64,000 nt of DNA from Paramecium octaurelia (lineage: Eukaryota; Ciliophora; Oligohymenophorea; Peniculida; Parameciidae), in contig CAJJDP010000071.1 of NCBI GenBank assembly GCA_905182995.1, forward strand, positions 75,666-139,665. Direction: 5' to 3'. Of the stretch, positions 25,728 through 37,289 are shown piece by piece (position 1 is the stretch's first letter; each line of letters begins with the position of its first letter). The notes under the pieces were generated by a model. The model ran no database searches, was not told the origin of the DNA, and saw only the letters and a list, made by a program, of their open reading frames with translations. A program made the position numbers and the translations under genes.

Positions 25728-27313
25728 ATGTTAGTGTCTACAAATAATACACCAAAAAATAAAAACATAGCAAGTAACGAGGAGTAAAGAACAATTGAAA
25801 AACTCAGATTTCTCTTAAAAAACTCAATCCAGGTATACCAAAAATACATATTAATAAATCTAGCTCAATGATGAATTGGAAAAGAAAAATGCTTTACTCC
25901 TATACAGAATAGAATAATAATAAAATACATCTTAATAATCCATCTCACAAGATGATTATAAACATTAGCTTGTTAAACTTCAAAAGCAACTTTCAGAAGC
26001 TTAGTCAGAAAATCACTTTCTATAATAAAGTTTGAAATGTCTCAAATAATTAGGTATAATTCACATTGTATGAATTTAAGGAAATCATAATAATAAATCA
26101 AATTTTGAGTTAACTCTCTAAGATTGTGCAGTATCATAGATAGAAAAACAATTTTTAGAGTACTTTGAAAAATCATCATCTGTAGTCTAAGAATAAATGA
26201 TTTTAGAATTCCAAAATTTATTAGAGAAATTATAAACTAAATACTAAATAGTGGAAATACACAAAATTACGAGTTTCACTAATCTAGATAAAACCAAATG
26301 TATTGAATCACAATAGAAAGAGATTGACATTCTGGAGTTGAAATTAAACAATACAGAAAAAGAACTTTGCGATCTTAAACGTATTAAACCTTAATAGAAT
26401 TTTAGGTGGTTTAGAATCATTTTAGTAATAATAGTCAATGAAATCAAGCTAATAAGATTAGATTCATGATTTTTTCAATTCAAACTAATTTGAGGTCTTC
26501 ACTTCGAGACTAAATCATAGTCAAAGAATAGAAGATTGCCTCAGTAACGATAAAAGATGGATAGAAATTGATAATTAATAACTTAAAACCGATGAGAGAA
26601 AACTAATTCAATATGAAAAGATAATAGAGAACTAACAATTAGAGATAGAGAGTCTTCAAAATAAAGTATCAAATTTATCTAAAGTACAATTATTAATAGT
26701 TTTAGAAAAAAAACCAATTGAAATTATAAAACTAAGAACTTTCGTCTGTCTTATATTAATAAGCAGAAACCTGTCAAAGAATTATATCCAATTTACAAAC
26801 AAAAATAGAAAAACAAGTTGTTTAGATACAATATTACTCTTCTATTCAATAGATGAGATCTAAATAAAACTAAGTAAAAAAAAATTATATTGCCAAGCAG
26901 CCCTGTTAGCATATAGTATAGAGCAGTTAATTTATAGATACAAGGAAAAAGTTCACATACCATTCCCCAAATACTAACAATTCTCCAGTTTCAATTACTA
27001 AATCATAAACTAATAATAGATCTCTCAGAAGAGTAATATATTTCAAATATTGTAAAAGCAAGACTCATCTAATGATTAGACAACATGGGTCATCAAGACA
27101 ACAGATGCATCATTAGTAAAGAAATTAGATAAAAAGGACTCCTAATCAGAGAGTACAACTGATTAGGTTACAAAACCAACTAAACTGTCATCCCAATTAT
27201 AAGAGGTAAAGAAATCTCTTGATTTGATGTCAAACGGTATATGCACATAGAAATTTCTAAAAGGATATTATTTTGTATAGAATAAACCAATTTTAACTCT
27301 TGATGATTTTTGA
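25728..27313 (+). CDS. Coiled-coil protein of unknown function
   Basis: Starts MLVSTNNTPKNKNIASNEEQ and ends ILTLDDF with TGA at 27311-27313. Long heptad stretches are seen (RTIEKLRFLLKNSIQLNDEL; KLQKQLSEAQSENHFLQQSL; QVVQIQYYSSIQQMRSKQNQ). Introns of 31 nt (GTATACCAAAAA...TAG), 27 nt (GTATAATTCAC...AAG), 22 nt and 26 nt were placed. Between about 26390 and 26430 the frame changes and I could not fix the splice site, so the middle of the model is uncertain. No domain recognised. Confidence 0.6.
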
Positions 27314-27595
27314 GCTTGTTATTCATGTACTTTATAATACAATTTTGTAAAAATTTATTCACAATTCAATTTCTACTTCGAAAGACCTATTATTTAGTAT
27401 ATATATATAACTATCTTCTTAAGCCAGGTATTTAAATACAGAAAAAGCTAATACTCTTTTTTAATTATGTTTCATTAACATCTACATCTTCTCTATTTTT
27501 TAAATTATGTATAATGAATCATATAATGGAAGCTTTTAATCTAGAATTTTCAAAACTTTAAAAATTAGCAGCATTAAAATAATAAATATATATAA
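27314..27595. other. Intergenic, convergent gene ends
   Basis: 282 bp of AT-rich sequence between two TGA stops. Nothing else supported. Confidence 0.5.
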
Positions 27596-29418
27596 TCAAA
27601 AGGAAAAAATGTTGATAAAATCTGGAAATGATATCTTACCATCTCTATCAGTATCCAGTCTATTGAATAATAATTCCAAGTCTTCTAATTCTGGTTACAC
27701 TTATTACTTGTACAAAAAGGAATCAAGCTAAAGAAAGTAGTAAGTATATAGATACATCTTTTAAGCTGATTTCATTATCACATGAATCTTCATCAATCAT
27801 CATAAATAAGTATTTGATGTCGCATTATTAATTTTGCTTTATTTCTTGATTGACTTAATCAAATAAGAGTTCCCTCTAGTATAGTTTTTCAAATAAAAGA
27901 GAGAGTAATTGTTTTATTCTTCCTGAAATGATGTTACTTTGATGTTGACTCTGCTCTCTGATAAGTTATTGTTCTTAATGATATATGGACAATGGAGATA
28001 CTAATTGAATGAATTAGTTAAATTTGATTCTGCCATCAGGAGATGCCTTCTTTAGTATAAGTGAAAGGTTCTGTTTATTAATGAATTATTCTAGATCTTC
28101 AGCGACTAAGAATCCCATTTTCTTTTTGTCTAGGGCTCTGAAAGTATTGCAGAGAGAGAAATCTGGGTATGCTTATAAATTCAATTTGATCCTTTCAATT
28201 TCTTTTTCAAAGTTCAGTAATGAAATTAGAGTGTCTTTTAGAAATTTGGAAGGATTAAAAAATTAGTTATTTTTCTTGGGAGAATTCTTAATTACTTTTT
28301 TTTGTGTAGAATTTTAGATAGGTTTCTTAATTGTGGAATTAATTACACCTTATTATTGTTTCTAGACTTTGAATAACTACATTTAGGCTCTAAGTTCTGT
28401 TTTTTAATCGATATATTTCTGATTATGTTGTTGATTGGGAGTCTTGAATATGTAACTTGAATTTAGGTTTTAGGTTTTGGAAGACTTGGAAGTTTCAACA
28501 AAACTAACAGATCTCTGATTATCGAATTCCTTTTTTGGTGATTATCCTGTTTATTTCAAAATAGAATTTAATTTTTTAATAGGAGTAGTTTATGCTTTTT
28601 TTGATCTATTTGATTACTGGGATTATACTTATTTCTATTAGCTTTTGTCTTTAAAATGTTGTAGATAAGACTTATCTTTAATAGGAGTTTTGTATTCTTT
28701 TGGATTGAGGACTCTGCTCTTAAAGTGCTTCATAAATTCAGATACATCAACGATCCCATCATTGAGTAGATCGAATCTCTTGAATAAGGATTGAAGTTCA
28801 TGAGGATATATAATAATGGCTGATTTTTAGAAAAGATCCTTAAAATGCGAGGCAATTAAGCCTTGAGAGTTTGAGGGGTTCATGAATTCATAACATGCTG
28901 TTGGACTGTAATCTGAACAGTTTTAGAGTTGTTAAACGAATGTCGAAGTAGTTTCCATGGACTTTATTTCGTAGTTTATTAGTTTTGATAGGGTGTATGA
29001 AATCTTTTGGTCATAATGAGGAATGTCAACATTTTAAAGTGCAATCTTTTATCTTAAAGCAACATTGTTTTGTGGTAAACAAATTCTTAGGAATCTAAGA
29101 TTTTGATAATGTAAATAGTTACTGTGAATAGAGGAGAAATCCTTTAGAGTCTTCATCGTATTAGTCTATGAATTATATACATTCTTCCAAGTTGTGCACA
29201 AAACCATTGTCATCTAGAAATTAGAGAAGATCGGCAGGACTCAATTGGCCTTTTGGATTAATGGAGATTCCATCGATGTATTTAAAAATGAAAAATGGAT
29301 GGAAACGATCGTGTTCACAAAGAACGTTTCGAATAATTTCGATTTCTGACTCTAATTTGGCTAAGTACAAAAAGTATTCACACAACCTGCTTAGTGTTTA
29401 GGGAGTTAATTATGGCAT
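27596..29418 (-). CDS. EF-hand calcium-binding protein
   Basis: About 580 residues with several EF-hand-like units. Best loops: LFKRFDLLNDGIVDVSEFMK (near residue 235) and LLFNRLDTDRDGKISFPDF at the very C-terminus (D-x-D-x-D-G-x-I-x-x-x-D/E pattern complete). More degenerate units come earlier, e.g. FIFKYIDGISINPKGQLSPA and IQFIDQYDEDSKGFLLYSQF. A 27-nt intron (GTAACTATTTACATT...TTAG) joins the first units. Likely a calcium-responsive structural or signalling protein; no enzymatic domain is seen. The part between the EF-hands (27700-28700) was read less closely. ATG 29416-29418, TGA 27596-27598. Confidence 0.75.
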
Positions 29419-29496
29419 TAACAGACAACAAATTATCAATAAAATAAAATATAATACGAGTATATTAAATATTTTAGTTACATAATGGGTGATCGA

Positions 29497-30813
29497 TCAT
29501 TATTTAGATTTGGCAAAGCCTACTCTATCATTATCTCTATCATATATGCTATAATATTTTCTTAAGAAGACATCTCCGAGGATCCAAGCAGGTCCTTGAG
29601 GTTCTTGAATATCCAAGGGAATGAAGGAAGCAATGCAATCCCAACTGTTGACTTCAACCATAGATTCTACATAGAGATATATCATTTACAATCCTCTGAA
29701 CTATTCACTTCAGCGAAAGCAGAATTATCCTTCGTGGTAGGCTTGACATACTCTTCTGGTTCTAAGGTGTAATCAATTCCATCGATCTTGAAAGTAATAT
29801 TGGGAAGTGATTTGATTTCGGAACAATGATCCTTGACATTTAGATTTCTTAATAAAGTGCCTACATCATCCATGGGTCCACTCATGATGGATGTTCCAGT
29901 GTCGACAATCAATTTGCAAGAGCCATCATTACATAATCCGATGTCTTGACCTCCCACTAAAATACTATCAGCTTTGATCATCCAATAATATTTATCGATA
30001 ACATTGTGATAGTTTATTTCTCCATCAACGTGAGCTTGATTATATCCTCCCAGAGTAAATTCACTGTGTGTGATATCGTTGGGGTCTTTGGCAAAAAAGA
30101 AGGCAAACTGATTTTTTTCAAGGGCATGTTGTTACATCATATTGTCAAAGACTGGATTGAAGTTTTTGGGAGCCATTTGTGGATATGCTAAACCAAGGAT
30201 GCCATCGAAATCAAGACTTTTGAATATGATTCCATTTTCGCTTGTGATTTCAGCCAAGTTTTGTCTGGGTAAGGTGATATCTCCAAAATAGATGGTGTCA
30301 GAATTAACTATTCCTTTTAGATCTCCACTACCAAATTCTACTGTCAATTCTTCATTTAATGGCAAAAACGAATGACTCTCTTCATGTTTGTATTGTTTAT
30401 GTTTCAAACAACCTGGTTCTGAACATCTGTTTGAATCAATCCATAGATTGGCACTGCCTGTGTCTAAGACAACTTTAAAGACATTGCCAGATTAACCAAT
30501 TCCTAAGTCTGCTGTGTATTGTATGTTTTTGAAATTGTGCAATCTCAGGTTTTCAGAGGCAGAGGATTTCTAGATGAATTAATTCTCAAAGAGACTCTTC
30601 TGATTGAGAGCCACAAATTTGTAGAAATCTTGGGAGTCTTTCACATTCACAACCTTTTCTTTGAGTTTGATATGATGAACCTTTTGTTTTTGTTATTCAG
30701 GTTACAAGGGTGCTTATTCTTCCAATCTATACTATTGATTTTTTAGCTTACATGTTTACTGCATTTGCTAAGAAGAGAGCAATAAAACACAACCAGATTA
30801 CACTGTGTTTCAT
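29497..30813 (-). CDS. Pepsin-family aspartic protease (cathepsin D-like)
   Basis: Family A1 endopeptidase, about 420 residues. A signal peptide ([18 protein letters not shown]) ends exactly at a 28-nt intron. A propeptide-like region follows. The first catalytic motif is [11 protein letters not shown] and the second [10 protein letters not shown]; both active Asp residues are present. FGSGDLKG gives the flap region, [10 protein letters not shown] and [20 protein letters not shown] the conserved C-terminal lobe. A 23-nt intron (GTAAATGATATATC...TAG, 29661-29683) removes an in-frame TGA. Ends GFAKSKQ then TGA at 29497-29499. Likely lysosomal or phagosomal digestion; location is inferred from the signal peptide and family. 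Confidence 0.93.
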
Positions 30814-30982
30814 TAAAAAAACGATAAATGATTAAATTTTATATTGATTTTTATTGAATTGTTTTCTCAGGCAATATGGATGAGGAAGGGAGAGTGGGAG
30901 TGTATGAATGTAATATAATAAAAGTGAGGAAGATAAATTTTGTTTGATATCAAATTTAAATATCTTTAATTAATTAAATAAA

Positions 30983-32042
30983 ATGCTTGGATCATACAAG
31001 AGATATTGGGAGCCATCTCTTACAGAAGTGGTTGGTCTTTCAGTGCCAGTAGGTGCAGTTGCCACATTCCTCACTTAACCATTGGGTAACAGCTATATAA
31101 TAAACATCCAGAATTTGTTAAAACTAGAATCTAAGTCAGAACCGAAGGAATTGGTTTGAGATAATTGAGAAATGAATTGGGAGTGAATCCATGGAGAATA
31201 TTCAGAGAGATTCATGAAACTGGAGGCGGTTTGAGCCATTTTTATTATGGATTTGACGCAGCATTATACAGTAGATTGGGCTATCTCTTTATCAGAAACT
31301 TTTTGTATCAAATATTTAAACTTTTAGATATAAAGCAATATACGATTAAGTTAAGCCAGTCAAACCATTCAATGATTTGACACTCAGAGAAAAGGCTGTT
31401 CTCTCTGGATCTGTTGGAGCATTTGCTGCTTTTGTTACATCTCCATTCGAATTAGCTCAAGTCAGAATGATTGCTGATGGTGGTCTCCCTCAACCAATTA
31501 GAAGAAATTACAAATCCGCATTCGATGCCATTAATAGAATCTAGGTTGAAGAAGGTAAAATTAATCTAATAATTCAATAGGAGGAAGCAGAGCATTGTTC
31601 AGAGGAGCCTTCGCTCATGTTGTCAAATTGGCAGCCTTGAACGTATCCCTAACTGGACCATATGATTACATGAAGGAGAAAATTTGGTTGGTTTTCGGAG
31701 ATTTCGGATTCAACCACTTCCTTGCATTAACTTGGGCTTCATTCTGGGCAACTCTTTTCACCTTACCATTAGATAATGTCCAAACCAGAGTTCTTAAGGC
31801 ATTCCCAGATCCCTCTAAAAATAGGTAATTCCAATCTTTATTATAATTATAGATTAAATTACTAAAATTATTTGGATGTCTTCAAGCAAATCTACTTCTA
31901 TGAAAGAGTCTATGGATTTTATGCAGGTGCTGTACCCTACTATGGCAAAATGTTCTTAACTGCTTGGTTAACATGCACCTTAGTCAATGGAGTCATGGAC
32001 AGTCAAAAGAGAGCTGCAGGATTGGAAGAATGGCAAATTTGA
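30983..32042 (+). CDS. Mitochondrial carrier, 2-oxoglutarate/malate type (SLC25A11-like)
   Basis: Six-helix inner-membrane carrier in three repeats. The signature Px[D/E]xxx[K/R] is seen as QPLEFVKTRIQ, SPFELAQVRM and LPLDNVQTRVL. The second repeat, RMIADGGLPQPIRRNYKSAF followed by DAINRIQVEEGGSRALFRGA, matches the oxoglutarate/malate carrier rather than the ADP/ATP carrier. Four introns of 23-28 nt, e.g. 31086-31111 (ends CAG), and a 26-nt intron ending TAG near 31556. About 300 residues, the usual length. ATG 30983-30985, TGA 32040-32042. The substrate is inferred from sequence. The next gene begins 45 bp downstream. Confidence 0.88.
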
Positions 32043-32087
32043 TTAATTATAAATCAAACACAATTATCATAATAATTCTTCTTTGTT

Positions 32088-33517
32088 ATGAATTTTTAAA
32101 TAATTCAAACAATCACATTTTACTTTTTCATCTGGGTCATCAAACCCATTGCAAATGTAGGATTATCATTGACTTACTATTCAGCCTACATAGCAATCCA
32201 TTTGACAGACTATGTCCTTTCATTATTTGTCAAAGAATGTGAATCAAGAAATCAAACCTTTTTGCATAAACTTCGTAAAATACTCAACAAACACAAACCC
32301 TATCAGGGAGTATATACTCAAGCAAGTAAATTTTTGAAAATATAATATCTATAGCTGACATCATATCAGATTAGGGTTACAACTTTGAAAGCCACAAAAT
32401 AATTACGGAAGATGGTTATATTCTCACAATATGGAGAATCTACAAAGATGCAACTCATCCACACCCTCACCCCATCATTATGCAACATGGCTTATTAGAT
32501 AGTTCATGGTCTTGGCTTATCAACAACGATAAAAAGTTAACCTTGCCATACATTTTGGCTGAATAAGGCTATGACGTATGGCTTGCAAATAATAGGGGCA
32601 ATAAATATTGTATTGGACATACCAAATTCTAAAGTGTAAACTACAATCAACAATATTGGGATTGCTCCTTTGACGACCTAGCCAAATACGACTTCAAGGC
32701 CATAGTGTTATATGTGAAGAGTGTCACTCAAAGAGCCAAAGTCATATATTTGGGTCACTCTCAAGGAACTACTCAAGCATTTGCTTATCTCTCAAATAAC
32801 ATTGAATTCCAAAACCATCTTAAATGCTTTATCGGACTTGGTCCAGCCATGTTCATTTCTAATTTAGTATTCATTTGATATCTATTTTATAGCGATCAAC
32901 CTTTTTGTAATGGGCGATTAAGTTGTACATATTTGAATTGATCTATTATTTGGGAATCCCCTATTTCTTTGTTTTTGATGATGGATTTAACATTAAAATC
33001 GGGGCTCTTTGTTATATGATTCCCTCTATATTCAGGAGCTTCTTCTTTGAGGTTACTAATCAATTGTGCGGATTTCCTTAGAAAAATAAAATCGATTTGA
33101 ATCGTTTTGGTAATATGGTTGCTCATGAGCCTGGAGGTTCAGCATCTAAGAATATCGTATAATGGTAAAGACCTTAATAATACATATTTTAGGATGTAAT
33201 TCTTTAGATCGAAATAATTGTAATACTTTGACTATGGGGCTAGTTAGAATTTGGTATTGTATGGATAGAGAGATCCTCCTCCATATCCAGTGGACAATTT
33301 GAAGAACTTTACAATTCCTAAGTACTTTTATTTGGGAACAAAGGATGTAATTACAGATACGGATGATTTGGGTAAGATGTTAAATAAGTTGGATTAAACT
33401 CATATGAAGGTAGAGTTCATAGATGATTATGCTCATTTGGATTATGTGTGGGCAGTTGATGCTCATGTTAAATTGTATCCATCCATATTAAAAAACATCA
33501 AGGAGAATTAAAATTGA
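32088..33517 (+). CDS. Acid-lipase-like alpha/beta hydrolase
   Basis: Triacylglycerol or steryl-ester lipase family (LIPA/gastric lipase type), about 445 residues. An N-terminal hydrophobic anchor (FYFFIWVIKPIANVGLSLTY) precedes the lipase domain, which begins ESHKIITEDGYILTIWRI. Then HPIIMQHGLLDSSWSW, YDVWLANNRGNKY, the nucleophile elbow LGHSQGTTQAF (Ser), the Asp in FYLGTKDVITD and the His in DDYAHLDYVWA: a complete catalytic triad. Introns of 29, 26 and 28 nt are placed. TGA at 33515-33517. It converges on the next gene with 44 bp between stops. Confidence 0.9.
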
Positions 33518-33561
33518 TCAGAAGAGTGATTAAATTTAATTAATAATATATAGATATAATG

Positions 33562-35650
33562 TCAATCCTCAAATTTAACTAATTGATCTTCATTTTAACC
33601 ATTTTGTTAAATATTTGGTGTATTTACAAGTAGTTCCTCTTCCATTTGATGTTAATTCTATTGTTAAATATTGTAATATTAATTCTAATGCCTATTCTAA
33701 CCCATTTCTAAGTATTATTCTTATTTATCCAAATCGTCCTATGATTTGACTATCTCTAAAGCCTTATGTACTCTGTTCTCAATTTCAACTGGGTTTAGAT
33801 GAGGCAATAATTACTTGTCATTGATTCCTTTATATTCTTGTTACCCTTAATCAAGTGATTCATTCTATCGCATGGATTTAATTGGTGCAACTTAATATAG
33901 TTTGACTTGAGTAGTCAGTCTGCTCTCCACTAGGTTATGTGATTGATATTAATCTAAATTCTTTTCATCGGATGATCCTTCAAATTTGGATTTGTTTTCT
34001 TCAATAAATTAATGGGGATCGTATATCCAGATGTATATTTTTCTAATAATCCAAGAGAAAAAGAAGATGACTGAAATGGCTGCAAAACATATGAGTAAAA
34101 CATAAGATTCAGGTCTATTTGGAAATATCTATTATAGTTGTTCTTTGGAGTATTTGGCAGCCAAATCTGAAGGTGTCAAAGTTTAATACACTAGAGAATT
34201 CAGTAACGAATTTTAAAGTGAGAATATTAGATCAATTGATTCGACAGTATTAATATAATTGTAAGAGAATCCGAATTGAGTGAGCAAGAAGACAAAATAA
34301 ATGGTTTGGTTTTGATTTAACCTTCTGTTATTAACTATTTGATATCTATAAACTCTGTCTGTGGATGTCTCATCAATCTAGATTCCCTTCTTTAAACTTG
34401 AATCACTAGTATTTTTGATACTTTGAGTAATTACATAAGAATCTATCTGATACAGTTTTTCACCACCTTAATTCAAAGTAATGTCCATCACTATGTTGTC
34501 ATTAAATTGATTATAACCTACATTCTCTACTGAAATGATGATCACACAGCCCTTCTCATTAGACTCAAGTTGATTACACAGCATTTTACCATTTTAACAA
34601 TTAAATTTCTATTAGAATTATATTCTAGATATATATAAATATCGTTTACTGTAGTGAAGGACTGTAATGCGACAACACATCCAATAAAAGATTTTAGAAG
34701 TTGAGGATTGTCTAATTTAATGTGTATTATCCAATATTAATAGTGAAGCATATGTTGTTGATTTGATAAATATAATTTTAACATAAATCGCCATTAATTT
34801 CCACTTGATACAATGTTTAATAATCTCCCATTTTTAAATTGTACTCTTTTGAAACTTAATAAAGCAATTATTAATAAGTTGATGAATTAGTATCAGGAAT
34901 GACTAACTTATCCAAATCACCTCCCATTACAATTAAAATGTTTGGTCTAATCTATTAAACCAGTTTATCAATAGCCAACGTTTCTGATTCAGAAAAGGCG
35001 TTTCTACCTCTATAGATTTGACTGCATTTGTTTGAGGACGACCCAATCTCATTGATTCCAAATTTGTATTGAAAATTCCTGGTAAGATCAACACCGAATT
35101 CATTGTATGAACATTGGTTGGAATTGGAAGGATTTCTGTTTTTAAAAATGGGGGGTATAGTTTGAGTTTGAGTAAATTAAGTTGTAATATATTGCAGTCC
35201 ATCTGCATTTATTAATGGAGTGATCAACAATTGTTTGTCTGAAAGTAGAGTCGTCATAAAGGGATTCTTGTTGGACAATTGGATGGTGATAAAGTATAAT
35301 TAATAAAGGAGATAGTTTACTGAGATTAAATCAGTACAGCCACCCAACATGCCAATGATTGCTATTGAATACTTGGGAGATTTAGTTGTTGAAATTTGGA
35401 TTGTCTTTATTTTGGTTCCTTAGTAAGTATTGCCAAAGGATTGCAATGACACTTAATTTGGAAATGAATTGGCCAATTTGTCAATTAATTGAGAATACTC
35501 ACTCAATCCTAGATATCCTTGTATTGAACCTGAAATAAAGTAGTCCTGGAGTGTTTCTGTGTTTAGTTTCTGAATTTAAAAGGGAGTGAGTTCCAAAAAT
35601 TCATGGATGGTTAAAGACTGAGTAATTTGTACAAGTAAAATAAAAATCAT
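33562..35650 (-). CDS. M14 carboxypeptidase-like type I membrane protein without zinc ligands
   Basis: About 680 residues. A signal peptide (MIFILLVQITQSLT) is followed by an M14 fold seen in SFPNQVSLQSFGNTYQGTKI, PLINADGLQYITTQ, FGVDLTRNFQYKFG and CSQIYRGRNAFSESETLAID. These correspond to the family's NPDG, GVDLNRNF and YRGxxAFSEPET blocks. The zinc site is gone: the HxxE place reads IIGMLGGCTDLISV, and the third-ligand place reads ILIVMGGDLDKL. After a beta-rich stretch comes a TM helix (YVLLICFAAISVIFFFSWII) and a ~160-residue Gln-rich cytosolic tail. A 25-nt intron (GTAAACGATATTT...TAG) joins the two parts. Its 5' portion is repeated at 35871-37070 by the assembly artefact. Confidence 0.8.
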
Positions 35651-35869
35651 AATTAATTAATTATGTAAATTGCTAATTATAAAATTGAACTTCCCATCTC
35701 TTTGGATTAATCTTACTAGTAGTTATACCGAGGATTCGATGACAGCAAATAATCCCACTACATTAATATCTTCCCTAAGTCTGAATTGGATTCTCTGATG
35801 TATGAAAGCATATCAAAGAAAATTCAATGTTACCACTACATTAAGGATGCATTCGAAGATGACAAAAAT
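34451..35869. repeat. Copy 1 of a perfect 1419-bp direct repeat (assembly artefact)
   Basis: Identical to 35871-37289 wherever compared, separated by one N. It contains the 5' two thirds of the carboxypeptidase-like gene (-) and the first ~70 codons of the kinase-like gene (+), cut at GACAAAAAT. Both genes are whole if one copy is removed, so this is an unmerged contig overlap. Confidence 0.92.
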
Positions 35870-35870
35870 N
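35870..35870. other. Scaffold gap base (N)
   Basis: Single N placed between two overlapping contig ends, as at 10711. Confidence 0.95.
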
Positions 35871-37289
35871 TACAGTTTTTCACCACCTTAATTCAAAGTA
35901 ATGTCCATCACTATGTTGTCATTAAATTGATTATAACCTACATTCTCTACTGAAATGATGATCACACAGCCCTTCTCATTAGACTCAAGTTGATTACACA
36001 GCATTTTACCATTTTAACAATTAAATTTCTATTAGAATTATATTCTAGATATATATAAATATCGTTTACTGTAGTGAAGGACTGTAATGCGACAACACAT
36101 CCAATAAAAGATTTTAGAAGTTGAGGATTGTCTAATTTAATGTGTATTATCCAATATTAATAGTGAAGCATATGTTGTTGATTTGATAAATATAATTTTA
36201 ACATAAATCGCCATTAATTTCCACTTGATACAATGTTTAATAATCTCCCATTTTTAAATTGTACTCTTTTGAAACTTAATAAAGCAATTATTAATAAGTT
36301 GATGAATTAGTATCAGGAATGACTAACTTATCCAAATCACCTCCCATTACAATTAAAATGTTTGGTCTAATCTATTAAACCAGTTTATCAATAGCCAACG
36401 TTTCTGATTCAGAAAAGGCGTTTCTACCTCTATAGATTTGACTGCATTTGTTTGAGGACGACCCAATCTCATTGATTCCAAATTTGTATTGAAAATTCCT
36501 GGTAAGATCAACACCGAATTCATTGTATGAACATTGGTTGGAATTGGAAGGATTTCTGTTTTTAAAAATGGGGGGTATAGTTTGAGTTTGAGTAAATTAA
36601 GTTGTAATATATTGCAGTCCATCTGCATTTATTAATGGAGTGATCAACAATTGTTTGTCTGAAAGTAGAGTCGTCATAAAGGGATTCTTGTTGGACAATT
36701 GGATGGTGATAAAGTATAATTAATAAAGGAGATAGTTTACTGAGATTAAATCAGTACAGCCACCCAACATGCCAATGATTGCTATTGAATACTTGGGAGA
36801 TTTAGTTGTTGAAATTTGGATTGTCTTTATTTTGGTTCCTTAGTAAGTATTGCCAAAGGATTGCAATGACACTTAATTTGGAAATGAATTGGCCAATTTG
36901 TCAATTAATTGAGAATACTCACTCAATCCTAGATATCCTTGTATTGAACCTGAAATAAAGTAGTCCTGGAGTGTTTCTGTGTTTAGTTTCTGAATTTAAA
37001 AGGGAGTGAGTTCCAAAAATTCATGGATGGTTAAAGACTGAGTAATTTGTACAAGTAAAATAAAAATCATAATTAATTAATTATGTAAATTGCTAATTAT
37101 AAAATTGAACTTCCCATCTCTTTGGATTAATCTTACTAGTAGTTATACCGAGGATTCGATGACAGCAAATAATCCCACTACATTAATATCTTCCCTAAGT
37201 CTGAATTGGATTCTCTGATGTATGAAAGCATATCAAAGAAAATTCAATGTTACCACTACATTAAGGATGCATTCGAAGATGACAAAAAT
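35871..37289. repeat. Copy 2 of the perfect 1419-bp direct repeat (assembly artefact)
   Basis: Repeats 34451-35869. Its right end runs directly into the unique remainder of the kinase-like gene. The carboxypeptidase-like frame starting at 37070 in this copy is a duplicate fragment and should not be counted as a second gene. Confidence 0.92.

Noticed and set aside
35871-37070. Second carboxypeptidase-like gene
   Set aside because: It is the repeated contig end, identical to 34451-35650.
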